A stretch of DNA of 64,000 bases from Chryseobacterium candidae (GCF_004916905.1 NZ_SDLV01000004.1:124001-188000), one strand, 5' to 3'. Shown: positions 36,977 through 44,296, counted from the first letter of the stretch. A program made the numbers and translations. The notes: a model not told the origin generated them from the sequence alone.

Positions 36977-37965
36977 TCCCTGTTTTCGTTAGATAAGAAC
37001 TTCTCAACAAATAATTTTGCTTCAGTACTTGGATTGGAAATCATAGCTGAAGCATTTTTTTTATGCATGTGATAAGCTTCTTCTAATGCATCACTCTTTT
37101 TCATCAGGGATAAAATATATTCCTGAACCCAATATTCAAATCGTTTTTCAGCCTGCTGAACGCGGATTTCTTCAAAACGGCCGCTTTTCTTTTTGAGGTC
37201 AATAAATTCGAATATTGTATCATAGACTTCCTGTAATCCTTCGTTATGAAGAGCAGATCCTAATAGCACAGGGATCTTCCAGCCTTTTTCTTTAGGGGGA
37301 ATGAAATCTAAAGCTCTTTTCAGTTCAAGTCTTGTATTTTTCGCTTTCTGAAGGTTATCCTGATCCACTTTATTGATAAAAATAAGGTCAACCATTTCCA
37401 TAATTCCTCGTTTAATACCCTGAAGTTCGTCTCCTCCCCCAATGATTTTAAGGAATAAAAAAACATCAGTAATATCAGCTACCAGTACTTCAGACTGCCC
37501 TACTCCTACGGTTTCTATTAAAATATAATCGTATCCTGCAGCCTCGCAGATCATCATGGTTTCAAAAGTAGTATTGGCTACTCCTCCAAGAAATCCTGAG
37601 CTGGGAGAAGGACGGATGAATGCGTTTTCTTCTTTGGCAAGCTCCTCCATTCTGGTTTTATCTCCCAAAATACTTCCTTTGTTGATGGCCGAACTAGGAT
37701 CAATAGCGAGAACAGCCACTTTCTTGCCTTGTGCAATTACGAGGCGTCCGAAGTTTTCTATAAAAGTGGATTTTCCTGCTCCGGGAACTCCCGTTACTCC
37801 TACTCTCACAGAGTTTCCGGTAAGAGGCATAATTTTCTTCAAAAGTTCTTCCGCCTGTACTCTGTGTTCTGCTTTTTTACTTTCAACCAATGTAATAGCT
37901 TTTGCAATCAGGCGTTTGTTTCCTGACTGTATTCCCTCTATTAACTCTTCTGTAGAAAATTTCAT
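36973..37965 (-). CDS. meaB: Methylmalonyl-CoA mutase-associated GTPase MeaB (ArgK)
   Basis: A 330-residue G3E GTPase that protects methylmalonyl-CoA mutase and gates its cobalamin cofactor. The start at 37965 (MKFSTEELIEG) is chosen over an in-frame ATG 36 bp upstream. Walker A GVPGAGKSTFIENF near 59-72, the DPSSAINKGSILGDKTRM block and ETVGVGQSE are diagnostic; NKVDQDN is the base-recognition motif. The mutase gene is 6.4 kb away on the same strand, not adjacent as in many genomes. Confidence 0.96.
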   Translation of the reverse strand: MKFSTEELIEGIQSGNKRLIAKAITLVESKKAEHRVQAEELLKKIMPLTGNSVRVGVTGVPGAGKSTFIENFGRLVIAQGKKVAVLAIDPSSAINKGSILGDKTRMEELAKEENAFIRPSPSSGFLGGVANTTFETMMICEAAGYDYILIETVGVGQSEVLVADITDVFLFLKIIGGGDELQGIKRGIMEMVDLIFINKVDQDNLQKAKNTRLELKRALDFIPPKEKGWKIPVLLGSALHNEGLQEVYDTIFEFIDLKKKSGRFEEIRVQQAEKRFEYWVQEYILSLMKKSDALEEAYHMHKKNASAMISNPSTEAKLFVEKFLSNENRD

Positions 37966-38106
37966 TGATTCAAAATTAACAATTAAAATGCGAATGGTCA
38001 ATACCCGGCTTATATTGATCGGCTAAAAGACTAAAATTGTTTGATTTAATATTGCAATTTTTCATTGATTTAATTTTTATTTCTTCTAAATTAAAACTAG
38101 AACAGC

Positions 38107-38140
38107 TTGTATTAAAGGCTGAAGGAATTTATTACATTTG
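38107..38140 (+). promoter_or_regulatory. Promoter of the cytochrome c pair
   Basis: TTG at 38107-38109, 23 bp spacer, TACATTTG at 38133-38140: a good match to the Bacteroidota promoter. The first cytochrome ATG follows after 20 bp. Confidence 0.7.
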
Positions 38141-38160
38141 TTATATATCAAAAAAGAAAC

Positions 38161-38454
38161 ATGAAAAAACTCATCGCTGCGGCATCGTTTACTGCAATTT
38201 TGCTGGTTTCCTGTACGCCGAAAGCTGCTACATCCAGTGCTGCTCCAGGTACTTCAACATCTACTGCGGAACAGATTGCACAGGGGAAAACAATCTTTGA
38301 AAACTCTTGTGGAAGATGTCATAAATTACCTGATCCTGCTTCACACAATCCTGTACAGTGGGTAGGAATCATGAATTCTATGGCTCCAAAAGCAAAATTA
38401 ACGGATGAACAGCATCAATGGGTTTATGATTATATTGTTTCTGTGAAGAAATAA
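38161..38454 (+). CDS. Mono-haem cytochrome c lipoprotein 1
   Basis: A 97-residue lipoprotein with lipobox LLVSC (Cys18), a short Ala/Ser/Thr linker and a cytochrome c fold with haem site CGRCH near residues 50-54 and Met ligand candidate SMAPKAKLTDEQ. It could shuttle electrons at the outer surface of the inner membrane or the inner face of the outer membrane. A paralogue follows 22 bp later. Confidence 0.9.
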   Translation: MKKLIAAASFTAILLVSCTPKAATSSAAPGTSTSTAEQIAQGKTIFENSCGRCHKLPDPASHNPVQWVGIMNSMAPKAKLTDEQHQWVYDYIVSVKK

Positions 38455-38476
38455 TCATCAAATAAAATCAAAGGAT

Positions 38477-38764
38477 ATGAAAAAATTCATTTTAACAGGT
38501 ATTGCAGCATCCGCATTGCTGGTATCGTGCGGACCAAAAAGTGTGGCTGTTACAGGGCCCAAATATACCTCATCTGAGCAGCTGGCACAAGGGAAAACCA
38601 TTTTTGAAAATTCCTGTGCAAAATGCCATAAACTGCCAGAACCTACCAAGCATGACAACCAGGGATGGATCAATACATTAAGCAGAATGGCTCCAAAGGC
38701 TAAACTTACTGACGACCAGCATCAAATGGTGTATGATTATCTGATCTCTGTTAATAAGAAATAA
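38477..38764 (+). CDS. Mono-haem cytochrome c lipoprotein 2
   Basis: A 95-residue paralogue of the preceding gene: lipobox LLVSC, haem site CAKCH, Met candidate RMAPKAKLTDDQHQ and the same C-terminal VYDYLISVNKK pattern. Clearly from tandem duplication; linkers differ. Its stop codon abuts the repeat element at 38765. Confidence 0.9.
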   Translation: MKKFILTGIAASALLVSCGPKSVAVTGPKYTSSEQLAQGKTIFENSCAKCHKLPEPTKHDNQGWINTLSRMAPKAKLTDDQHQMVYDYLISVNKK

Positions 38765-38891
38765 GACTGCCTCAAAATTGTCATTCTGAATGAAATAAAA
38801 TGGAGTAAAGAATCTCATGTTTATTGTTATCAATGGGATTCTTTCTTCGTCAGAATGACAAAAATCAAATGATTTAGCTTTTGAGGCAGTC
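38765..38891. repeat. 127-bp palindromic repeat element (MITE/REP-like)
   Basis: Ends are perfect 13-bp inverted repeats GACTGCCTCAAAA (38765-38777) and TTTTGAGGCAGTC (38879-38891). Inside, TTGTCATTCTGA and TCAGAATGACAA form a second pair and AAAGAATC / GATTCTTT a third. The TCATTCTGAA...AAGAATC words are known from dispersed repeats in this bacterial group. No ORF. Confidence 0.75.
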
Positions 38892-38922
38892 ACACTATTT
38901 CTATTATAAGTCAAAAGCCAGA

Positions 38923-39450
38923 TTATTCTGCCTTTTTTACGGTTCGCGTTCTGGTAACCTTTCCTTTGACTAATTTTTCTCTGTCTTCAATCACTTCAAG
39001 TGCAGCGCGGGTGTAAGCAAATTTTTTGGCTTCTTTAAGAGTTCCTAAAGCCTGCTTGTATTCAAAGTTTCTTTCATGAAGAAGAGATAGACAGTTCAGA
39101 ATTTCTGATTTGTCAATTCCTTTTAGTTTTAAGGCAAATGCTATCAATTTTTCTGCTTCTTTATAATCTTCATTATTCAAAAGACATTCAATATAATATT
39201 TGGGAATATTGATATTTGAAATGTTACTCTGCATGGCTTCATCAAAGTATTTCTTTGCTGTTTCATAATCCTTCAGTTCTTCGGAATATATTCTTCCCAT
39301 CAGACACAGGCTGTCTGCATCTTCAGGCTCATAAGACAGTGCGTAGTTCAGCGCATCCAGGCATTCAGAAAGATTGAATGGAAAATAGTCTAATGCTTCA
39401 AAATAATATTTGCTTTTAGTTAAGGTCATTTTTGTAGTTTTTAAGGTCAT
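38923..39450 (-). CDS. TPR-repeat protein, last gene of the RtcB-PrfH operon
   Basis: A 175-residue helical protein with two to three tetratricopeptide repeats (about 35-105: CLMGRIYSEELKDYETAKKY is typical), no signal peptide, basic C-tail (KLVKGKVTRTRTVKKAE). TPRs bind proteins, so a partner or adaptor role is likely. The start may be at 39450 or at the second ATG, 39429; both overlap the end of prfH, because the bases AAAAATGACCTTAA occur twice in tandem there. Function in RNA repair is inference from the overlap. Confidence 0.8.
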   Translation of the reverse strand: MTLKTTKMTLTKSKYYFEALDYFPFNLSECLDALNYALSYEPEDADSLCLMGRIYSEELKDYETAKKYFDEAMQSNISNINIPKYYIECLLNNEDYKEAEKLIAFALKLKGIDKSEILNCLSLLHERNFEYKQALGTLKEAKKFAYTRAALEVIEDREKLVKGKVTRTRTVKKAE

Positions 39451-40114
39451 TTTTCAAGGCATTTCTTTGTTTTTTGAATGTCTTGTCTTCATAATTCTTT
39501 TTAAAATCTGTTCCTGAAAATGTACGAACCGGATTTCCGCGTTCTACCTGCATATGAAGTGCCCAGGTTTCTTTCAGCTTTCTTTCCAGCTGTTGGATAT
39601 AAACTGCCGTTACCTTTTCTTTTAATCTGCTAATGGATAGTTTTTTATTCTCAAGCTGTGAACGGGAATCCTGTACAAAAACAGTTTCTTTAGTGGGAAT
39701 ATGAGTGGCACGCACTGCTGTATTCACTTTGTTTACGTTTTGTCCTCCGCTTCCCTGGCTTCTCGCTGTTTGAAACCGGATATCTTTTTCATTGAAATCA
39801 ATCATTTTCACATTTTCCAGTTCAAAAATTCCGATGAACCAGTTGCTTCTTTTATGCTGCTTCCTGAAGGTACTTTTTCCAATCCAGCAGACGCTTCCCA
39901 GCCAGTTTTTTAAGAATGGGGTTAGGTCTTTTCCTGTTAAAAGCACAGTCACTGATTTCAAAGTGAGATTTTCATCACCGTTTTCACGATGAATGATTTC
40001 GTATTCTATTGTATTTTGTTTTGCCTCTTCAAGAAAGGTCTTCAGAACCCTGGCTACTACCCACTGGCATTCTAAAGGACCTCTTCCTGAAGTGATCTGT
40101 ATTAATTTTTCCAT
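39416..40114 (-). CDS. prfH: Peptide chain release factor homologue PrfH
   Basis: A 232-residue member of the PrfH branch of class I release factors. The N-terminal motif ITSGRGPLECQWVVARV and CWIGKSTFRKQHKRSNWF are typical of PrfH, and [10 protein letters not shown] near residue 121-130 keeps the peptidyl-hydrolysis GGQ tripeptide. It lacks the RF1/RF2 stop-codon reading domain. PrfH is known to act on ribosomes whose 16S decoding centre is cut, freeing them for resealing by RtcB. It is 3 bp downstream of the nucleotidyltransferase gene and overlaps the TPR gene by up to 35 bases, so cotranslation is likely. Confidence 0.93.
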   Translation of the reverse strand: MEKLIQITSGRGPLECQWVVARVLKTFLEEAKQNTIEYEIIHRENGDENLTLKSVTVLLTGKDLTPFLKNWLGSVCWIGKSTFRKQHKRSNWFIGIFELENVKMIDFNEKDIRFQTARSQGSGGQNVNKVNTAVRATHIPTKETVFVQDSRSQLENKKLSISRLKEKVTAVYIQQLERKLKETWALHMQVERGNPVRTFSGTDFKKNYEDKTFKKQRNALKNDLKNYKNDLN

Positions 40115-40117
40115 TTT

Positions 40118-40663
40118 TTATGTTGGCATTTTGCTTAATAAAGGGTTTCCTACCGGATTTATTCCCTTTTGTAATAGTTCTTTTGCGGCCATCACTGCCC
40201 AGCATTTGTCACTGGAGTGAATATTTCTGTAAAAAGAAAGTAAAATATCAGGCCTCACAACGGTAAAACCATTGGTTTCTAATGTCTCTAGATCATCTCT
40301 TTCAAAGAAATCTATGGTAATTCTGTAAATTTTTTCATTTTCCAGCTCAACCGTTTTTTCATACCTGCGAAAGTTTTCTTCACTTGGCAGATGGTCATAT
40401 CGGGTCCAGACTTTCTGGAATCCTTTCTGCTGAAGAATGATAACTACTTCTGCTACATTTTCTTTTTTTACAAAAACATCAATATCCTTGTGGTCATGGG
40501 CATGTTTGTATTCCGTATGTCCTTTTTCCGACATAAAATGCCACGCCCAGCCCCCTGATATAATGACTTTATCTTTTAATTGATTTAAAATTTCGAGTCC
40601 GAACCGAATTCTGAATTCCGGCCAGACTTCATCGTATCTTTTTATGTTATGTGGTGCTCCCAT
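40118..40663 (-). CDS. Nucleotidyltransferase-fold protein between rtcB and prfH
   Basis: A 181-residue protein with a nucleotidyltransferase core close to the ANT(2'')/LinB drug-adenylyltransferase type: ISGGWAWHF with Gly37-Gly38, KDIDVFV with Asp60 and Asp62, and a third carboxylate Asp118 in ITIDFF; the C-terminal SDKCWAVMAAKELL resembles the following helix in that family. Metal ligands appear intact, so transfer of a nucleotide is plausible. In this position it may act on RNA ends, tRNA or the repair proteins; a resistance role is not indicated by context. 77 bp after rtcB, 3 bp before prfH. Confidence 0.82.
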   Translation of the reverse strand: MGAPHNIKRYDEVWPEFRIRFGLEILNQLKDKVIISGGWAWHFMSEKGHTEYKHAHDHKDIDVFVKKENVAEVVIILQQKGFQKVWTRYDHLPSEENFRRYEKTVELENEKIYRITIDFFERDDLETLETNGFTVVRPDILLSFYRNIHSSDKCWAVMAAKELLQKGINPVGNPLLSKMPT

Positions 40664-40684
40664 TTTTTTTGTTTTTAAATGTTT

Positions 40685-40736
40685 CCTGATTAAACCTTAC
40701 AGGTTTTTGAAACCTATAAGGTTGTAAGGTATCAGG
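40685..40736. repeat. Intergenic hairpin repeat between rtcB and the nucleotidyltransferase gene
   Basis: Nested inverted repeats: CCTGAT / ATCAGG (40685-40690, 40731-40736), ACCTTACA / TGTAAGGT, and inner ACCTTACAGGTTT / AAACCTATAAGGT with one mismatch. No T-run, so an intra-operon hairpin or a dispersed repeat rather than a terminator. The word AAACCTTACAGGTTT is frequent between genes in this group. Confidence 0.7.
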
Positions 40737-40740
40737 CTAA

Positions 40741-42132
40741 TTATTTGTCCATTCTCACAATTCTCGGCTGGAATGTTCCCAGAATATCTACCAGCTCACT
40801 TTGTGCATTCATCACTTCATTAATATCTTTGTAAGCCATAGGAGCTTCTTCAGCATTTCCGCCCATCAGTGTGACATTCTTAAGCTTCAATTCTTTTTTG
40901 ATATCATGCTGAGTGAAAAGGCTTCTGCATTCTCCTCTGGAATGTGCTCTTCCTGCACCATGAGATGCGGAGTTTAGAGATCCCGGATTTCCTTTTCCGC
41001 GAACAATGAATCCTTTTGCTGTCATTGATCCAGGAATCATTCCTAATTCATTTTCATTAGCAGGCGTAGCACCCTTTCGGTGAACAATCACTTCTTTACC
41101 GTTATGGATTTCTTTCCAGGCAAAGTTGTGATGGTTCTCAATTCTGGCTTTTACTCTTCCACCAACGGCTTTTACCAGCCTTCTGTGAATATCATCATGA
41201 CAGGCTGAAGCATAATCTCCGGCCAGATTCATTGCTGTCCAGTATTCCAATCCAAGATGGGTACTCAAATCCAGCCATGCGAAGTTTTGGGCTTCTTTTG
41301 GTAACGGACACTGCTCTGTTGCCATTCTTGAATAATACTGTGCTATTTCCGCCCCCAGACCTCTTGAGCCGCTGTGAGAAAGTATTCCCAGATATTTTCC
41401 TTTAGGCAGGCCAATCTGTTCGTCTTCTTCAGTGATTTCCACTTTCCCGAATTCTACAAAATGATTTCCTCCGCCTGAGGATCCCATCTGTTTGATGGCT
41501 TTTCCCTTTAATCTCCTTAAGATCGGGATCATATCGAATGTATCTCTTTCAAATATCTCATGGTCTATGTGAGATTTATGAGTCTCATACATTCCGAATT
41601 TTGTGTGTTCGGCAAGCGCTTTTTCATATTTATCTCTTGCTCCTTCAAGATATGAAACGGGTGTATCCAAAATACTGAGGCTCATTCTGCAGCCTATATC
41701 CATTCCTACTCCGTAAGGGATTACTGCATTTTCCACCGCCAAGACACCTCCGATGGGAAGTCCATAGCCGCTGTGGGCATCGGGCATTAATGCTCCCTGA
41801 GTAGAAATTGGCAGTTTCAAAGCAGTGTATAACTGATTTTTTGCCTCTTCTGAAATGTTGGTACCAAAAATCTGAAAGGAAGCACGCTGTGAATTCAGCA
41901 TTCTTTTTTCTGTTTTTTTGGATGAAAGCAAGGTTTCTGCAATTTGTCCGAAGGTGAGATCTTTTTCAAATTCTTCCGGATTCAGCAGGATTTCCTTTAA
42001 AAGAGATTTTACGTGGTGAATATTCTTCGTTGCAAAATTTCTTTTCATAACTTCCAGGGCTACGTTTACGCTTTGGTTATTTGGATAGCCCAGTTTTAAT
42101 ATATCTTTTCCTTTTAGTTTTAAATTTCCCAT
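40741..42132 (-). CDS. rtcB: RNA-splicing ligase RtcB
   Basis: A 463-residue GTP- and Mn-dependent RNA ligase that joins 2',3'-cyclic phosphate (3'-phosphate) ends to 5'-OH ends. Visible motifs are the metal-site VGMDIGCRMS near 145, SSGGGNHFVEFG, LSHSGSRGLGAEIA, HHNFAWKEIHNGKEVIVHRKG and the guanylation-site histidine in SASHGAGRAHSRG near 388. All key residues look intact. Linked to prfH two genes downstream, so this is the PrfH-associated (RtcB2-like) type, acting on cut 16S rRNA, rather than a tRNA-splicing enzyme. Confidence 0.96.
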   Translation of the reverse strand: MGNLKLKGKDILKLGYPNNQSVNVALEVMKRNFATKNIHHVKSLLKEILLNPEEFEKDLTFGQIAETLLSSKKTEKRMLNSQRASFQIFGTNISEEAKNQLYTALKLPISTQGALMPDAHSGYGLPIGGVLAVENAVIPYGVGMDIGCRMSLSILDTPVSYLEGARDKYEKALAEHTKFGMYETHKSHIDHEIFERDTFDMIPILRRLKGKAIKQMGSSGGGNHFVEFGKVEITEEDEQIGLPKGKYLGILSHSGSRGLGAEIAQYYSRMATEQCPLPKEAQNFAWLDLSTHLGLEYWTAMNLAGDYASACHDDIHRRLVKAVGGRVKARIENHHNFAWKEIHNGKEVIVHRKGATPANENELGMIPGSMTAKGFIVRGKGNPGSLNSASHGAGRAHSRGECRSLFTQHDIKKELKLKNVTLMGGNAEEAPMAYKDINEVMNAQSELVDILGTFQPRIVRMDK

Positions 42133-42159
42133 TGTTTTTGTTTTAAATAACAGTTGGAC

Positions 42160-42894
42160 TTATAAGTCCTCTAAGCTTTCTGCAATCTCTGTTGCAGACA
42201 TTGTGCAGGTAACATATTTCCTGCTTTTGATAAGTTTTCTTTGATACGTTTCTTTCCATGGATTCGACTTACATAAAATAGTCTTGTGAATAATCCCTAT
42301 TACCTTATGCTGTCCCAAATAGGAATCCAGCGCCGCATATTCTTTTTCCAGCTCCAGATCCAAGGGTTTGTAATGGGTAATCATATTGGGTTTTACCCTC
42401 AGAGTAAATCTCCATGGTTCAGTAAATTGGTAGTAGGTTTCGAATATCTTACGGACAGGGCAATAATCTTCTTTCTTTTCAAAGTATTGTCTTTCTCTGT
42501 CGGTAAGTTCTAATTTTGGATAATTCCAGGAAAATGAAGTAATATACCTGAGCTTCTGCTCTCTTTCTACATATATTTTCCTTCCAAATTTTCTTTTCTT
42601 TTTTAGAAATTTCCGGTTATCAGAATACATATAGGTATTGATCTTCTTTAAAATTCCTTCGAAAAAATCTCTGTCTTTGGATTGTTTTACATCATTTCTT
42701 ACTACAAAGAATCTTACAAATCCTTTTTGATAGGGTTTATCCAATGGCATCAACGGAAGATTTTTTCTTATTTTCCAGAGTTCTCTACTACGTTCGTATT
42801 TTGCTCTTATCTGCCTTTCTACATCTTTTCTAATTGTTCTTTTTCTGCTTCTCACGCTTCTCAGGCGGGAGAACAGAAGGTTATCATTTTCCAT
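42160..42894 (-). CDS. Unknown highly basic protein, first gene of the RtcB-PrfH operon
   Basis: A 244-residue protein I do not recognise. No signal peptide or membrane helix. The first 45 residues are dense in Arg/Lys (LRSVRSRKRTIRKDVERQIR) and another basic block occurs near 92-110 (KFLKKKRKFGRKIYVEREQK), indicating nucleic-acid or ribosome binding. The C-terminal half has aromatic and acidic stretches (YYQFTEPWRFTLRVKP, LDLELEKEYAALDSY). It ends 27 bp before rtcB. A role in recognising damaged rRNA is a guess from context only. Confidence 0.75.
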   Translation of the reverse strand: MENDNLLFSRLRSVRSRKRTIRKDVERQIRAKYERSRELWKIRKNLPLMPLDKPYQKGFVRFFVVRNDVKQSKDRDFFEGILKKINTYMYSDNRKFLKKKRKFGRKIYVEREQKLRYITSFSWNYPKLELTDRERQYFEKKEDYCPVRKIFETYYQFTEPWRFTLRVKPNMITHYKPLDLELEKEYAALDSYLGQHKVIGIIHKTILCKSNPWKETYQRKLIKSRKYVTCTMSATEIAESLEDL

Positions 42895-42911
42895 TGTTCA
42901 CAGAAGTATGA

Positions 42912-42945
42912 TGTGAGATCATAAATGTTTTTATTTTATCTCACA
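42912..42945 (-). promoter_or_regulatory. Inverted repeat just upstream of the RtcB-PrfH operon
   Basis: TGTGAGAT (42912-42919) and ATCTCACA (42938-42945) flank 18 bp, starting 17 bp before the first ATG. A second, weaker pair CAACTA / TAGTTG lies just upstream, around 42957-42974. An operator or 5'-UTR hairpin is possible. No full-consensus promoter box was found between 42895 and 43087; the nearest is at 43262. Confidence 0.5.
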
Positions 42946-43049
42946 CAACTTTCAATCAACTAAAACACTAGTTGAATGGATTAATAATAGACAATAATAG
43001 TTCTGAGTGATATACTTCATCCTATTTCGTCTTTAATGACACTTAAAAA

Positions 43050-43120
43050 ATTTCGGGTAAACCTGGGAGTTTGAAATATTGCGCAATAAAAAACCCGAAA
43101 TCTCTACGACTTCGGGTTTT
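43050..43120 (-). terminator. Attenuator-like terminator with a competing third arm
   Basis: Read on the minus strand: arm 1 AAAACCCGAA (43120-43111), arm 2 TTCGGGTTTT (43099-43090) then six T, forming a normal terminator. Further downstream arm 3 ACCCGAAAT (43058-43050), followed by six T, is exactly complementary to the ATTTCGGGT of arm 2. The two hairpins exclude each other. A seven-codon ORF plus stop (43130-43104) covers arm 1. Confidence 0.75.
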
Positions 43121-43142
43121 GATATTTCATTGTACTGTTATT

Positions 43143-43220
43143 CTAAGAATGTACCAAACCGCGAAGCCTTACCACCATAAGTGGCAATCCAACTGTAGAA
43201 TTCTGATTAGTTCTGAACAT
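43143..43220 (-). CDS. 25-residue leader peptide candidate
   Basis: An ORF too short for normal gene calling: it begins MFRTNQNSTV, continues GLPLMVVRLRGLVHS and stops. It lies 40 bp or so behind a consensus promoter and 23 bp ahead of a terminator. Leu and Val are enriched in the second half, and two Arg (AGG, CGC) are present. Position and size are those of a leader peptide that controls transcription termination. Whether it is translated is unknown. Confidence 0.5.
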   Translation of the reverse strand: MFRTNQNSTVGLPLMVVRLRGLVHS

Positions 43221-43247
43221 TGCTTCGTTGTTTTTAATTGGTTAAAC

Positions 43248-43289
43248 TTGATTTTCAGGTGCAAATATATACATTTTTCTGAAAATCAA
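43248..43289 (-). promoter_or_regulatory. Consensus promoter framed by an 11-bp inverted repeat
   Basis: Minus strand: TTG within TTTTGATTTT, 17 bp spacer, TATATTTG at about 43269-43262. The arms TTGATTTTCAG (43248-43258) and CTGAAAATCAA (43279-43289) are exact reverse complements and enclose the -7 box, so a repressor could bind here. The promoter starts right after the M28 gene end. Confidence 0.7.
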
Positions 43290-43300
43290 AATATTTTTTT

Positions 43301-44296
43301 TCACTTAAGGTGAATAATGCTGAGAAAAATGGCATCAACAACCTTTGTCATTCTCTTTGTATCGAGGGTTTCCAGAGTGTCTGTGGGTTCATGATAATTT
43401 TTATTTCTGAAAAAGGATGAATCAGTGATCATGAGTGCGGGGAAATCAAAACTCCAATAGTTAAGATGATCGGAAAAGTCTATTCCTGCAACAAATTTGG
43501 GGGCTGAAAATGTTTCGGTTTTAATCTGCCCTGAACCTTTAAAATTGTTGATAAAGTTTTTTACAAATGGGCCTGCCCCACTGAACTTTTTAACCAGAGT
43601 AATAAAATCTCCTTTATCTCCATAAAACCACGAAAGGATTCCTAAAGGAAAGCTCTGCGATCCTTTCTCATCTCTGAAATAGCCGATCATTTCCACGCTG
43701 GCCATTCCATACACATCGATATTGTTGTCTTTTAAGTATTTTGCATGGACATAACTTCCCATGTTTTCGGTCCTGAAATAAGGAGGTTCTTCCAATGTGT
43801 AGGCTACAAGATCTACTCTGTACTTCAATTTTTGCTCTTTCAACATTCTTGCCAGCTCCAAAAGCGCTGTAACTCCGGTGGCGTTATCATCTGCACCCTG
43901 CTGATCTCCACAGACATCGTAATGAGCCCCTATGATAATTCTTTTTTTATTTTCTGTTCCAAAGGAAGTGATTACGTTTTTATATATTTTTCCATCTACT
44001 TTATATTCCTGGTAAGCGGTGCTGTCACCATACGTATTAAAAGTCTGATGGATATAGTCTGCAACCGCATTTAGCTGGTCTATATTTTTATAGTTTCTAA
44101 ATTGCGGTGTTTGGGTAAGAGCTGTTAAATGTTTTCTTACCAAAGAAGTATCTGCCACAATTTTTGAGTCTTGTATGGATATACTTTCGTTTCCAGACGC
44201 TAACAGGACAACACCAGCGATAATAAATAAGCCTACAAGAAGAAACAGTTTTTTCCTTGCAGGCTTTATTATATTTTTCAGATTCATAGGTTGCAT
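43301..44296 (-). CDS. M28 family metallopeptidase (Zn aminopeptidase)
   Basis: A 331-residue protein with N-terminal helix (about 15-32, KLFLLVGLFIIAGVVLLASG) serving as signal anchor or signal peptide and an M28 catalytic domain: GAHYDVCGDQQGADDNATG gives the first His and bridging Asp, EEPPYF the catalytic/ligand Glu, and DFSDHLNYW a later His. The protein probably trims peptides in the periplasm. ATG at 44296 or 44287 are both possible. Stands between mutB and the leader of the RtcB operon. Confidence 0.9.
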   Translation of the reverse strand: MQPMNLKNIIKPARKKLFLLVGLFIIAGVVLLASGNESISIQDSKIVADTSLVRKHLTALTQTPQFRNYKNIDQLNAVADYIHQTFNTYGDSTAYQEYKVDGKIYKNVITSFGTENKKRIIIGAHYDVCGDQQGADDNATGVTALLELARMLKEQKLKYRVDLVAYTLEEPPYFRTENMGSYVHAKYLKDNNIDVYGMASVEMIGYFRDEKGSQSFPLGILSWFYGDKGDFITLVKKFSGAGPFVKNFINNFKGSGQIKTETFSAPKFVAGIDFSDHLNYWSFDFPALMITDSSFFRNKNYHEPTDTLETLDTKRMTKVVDAIFLSIIHLK

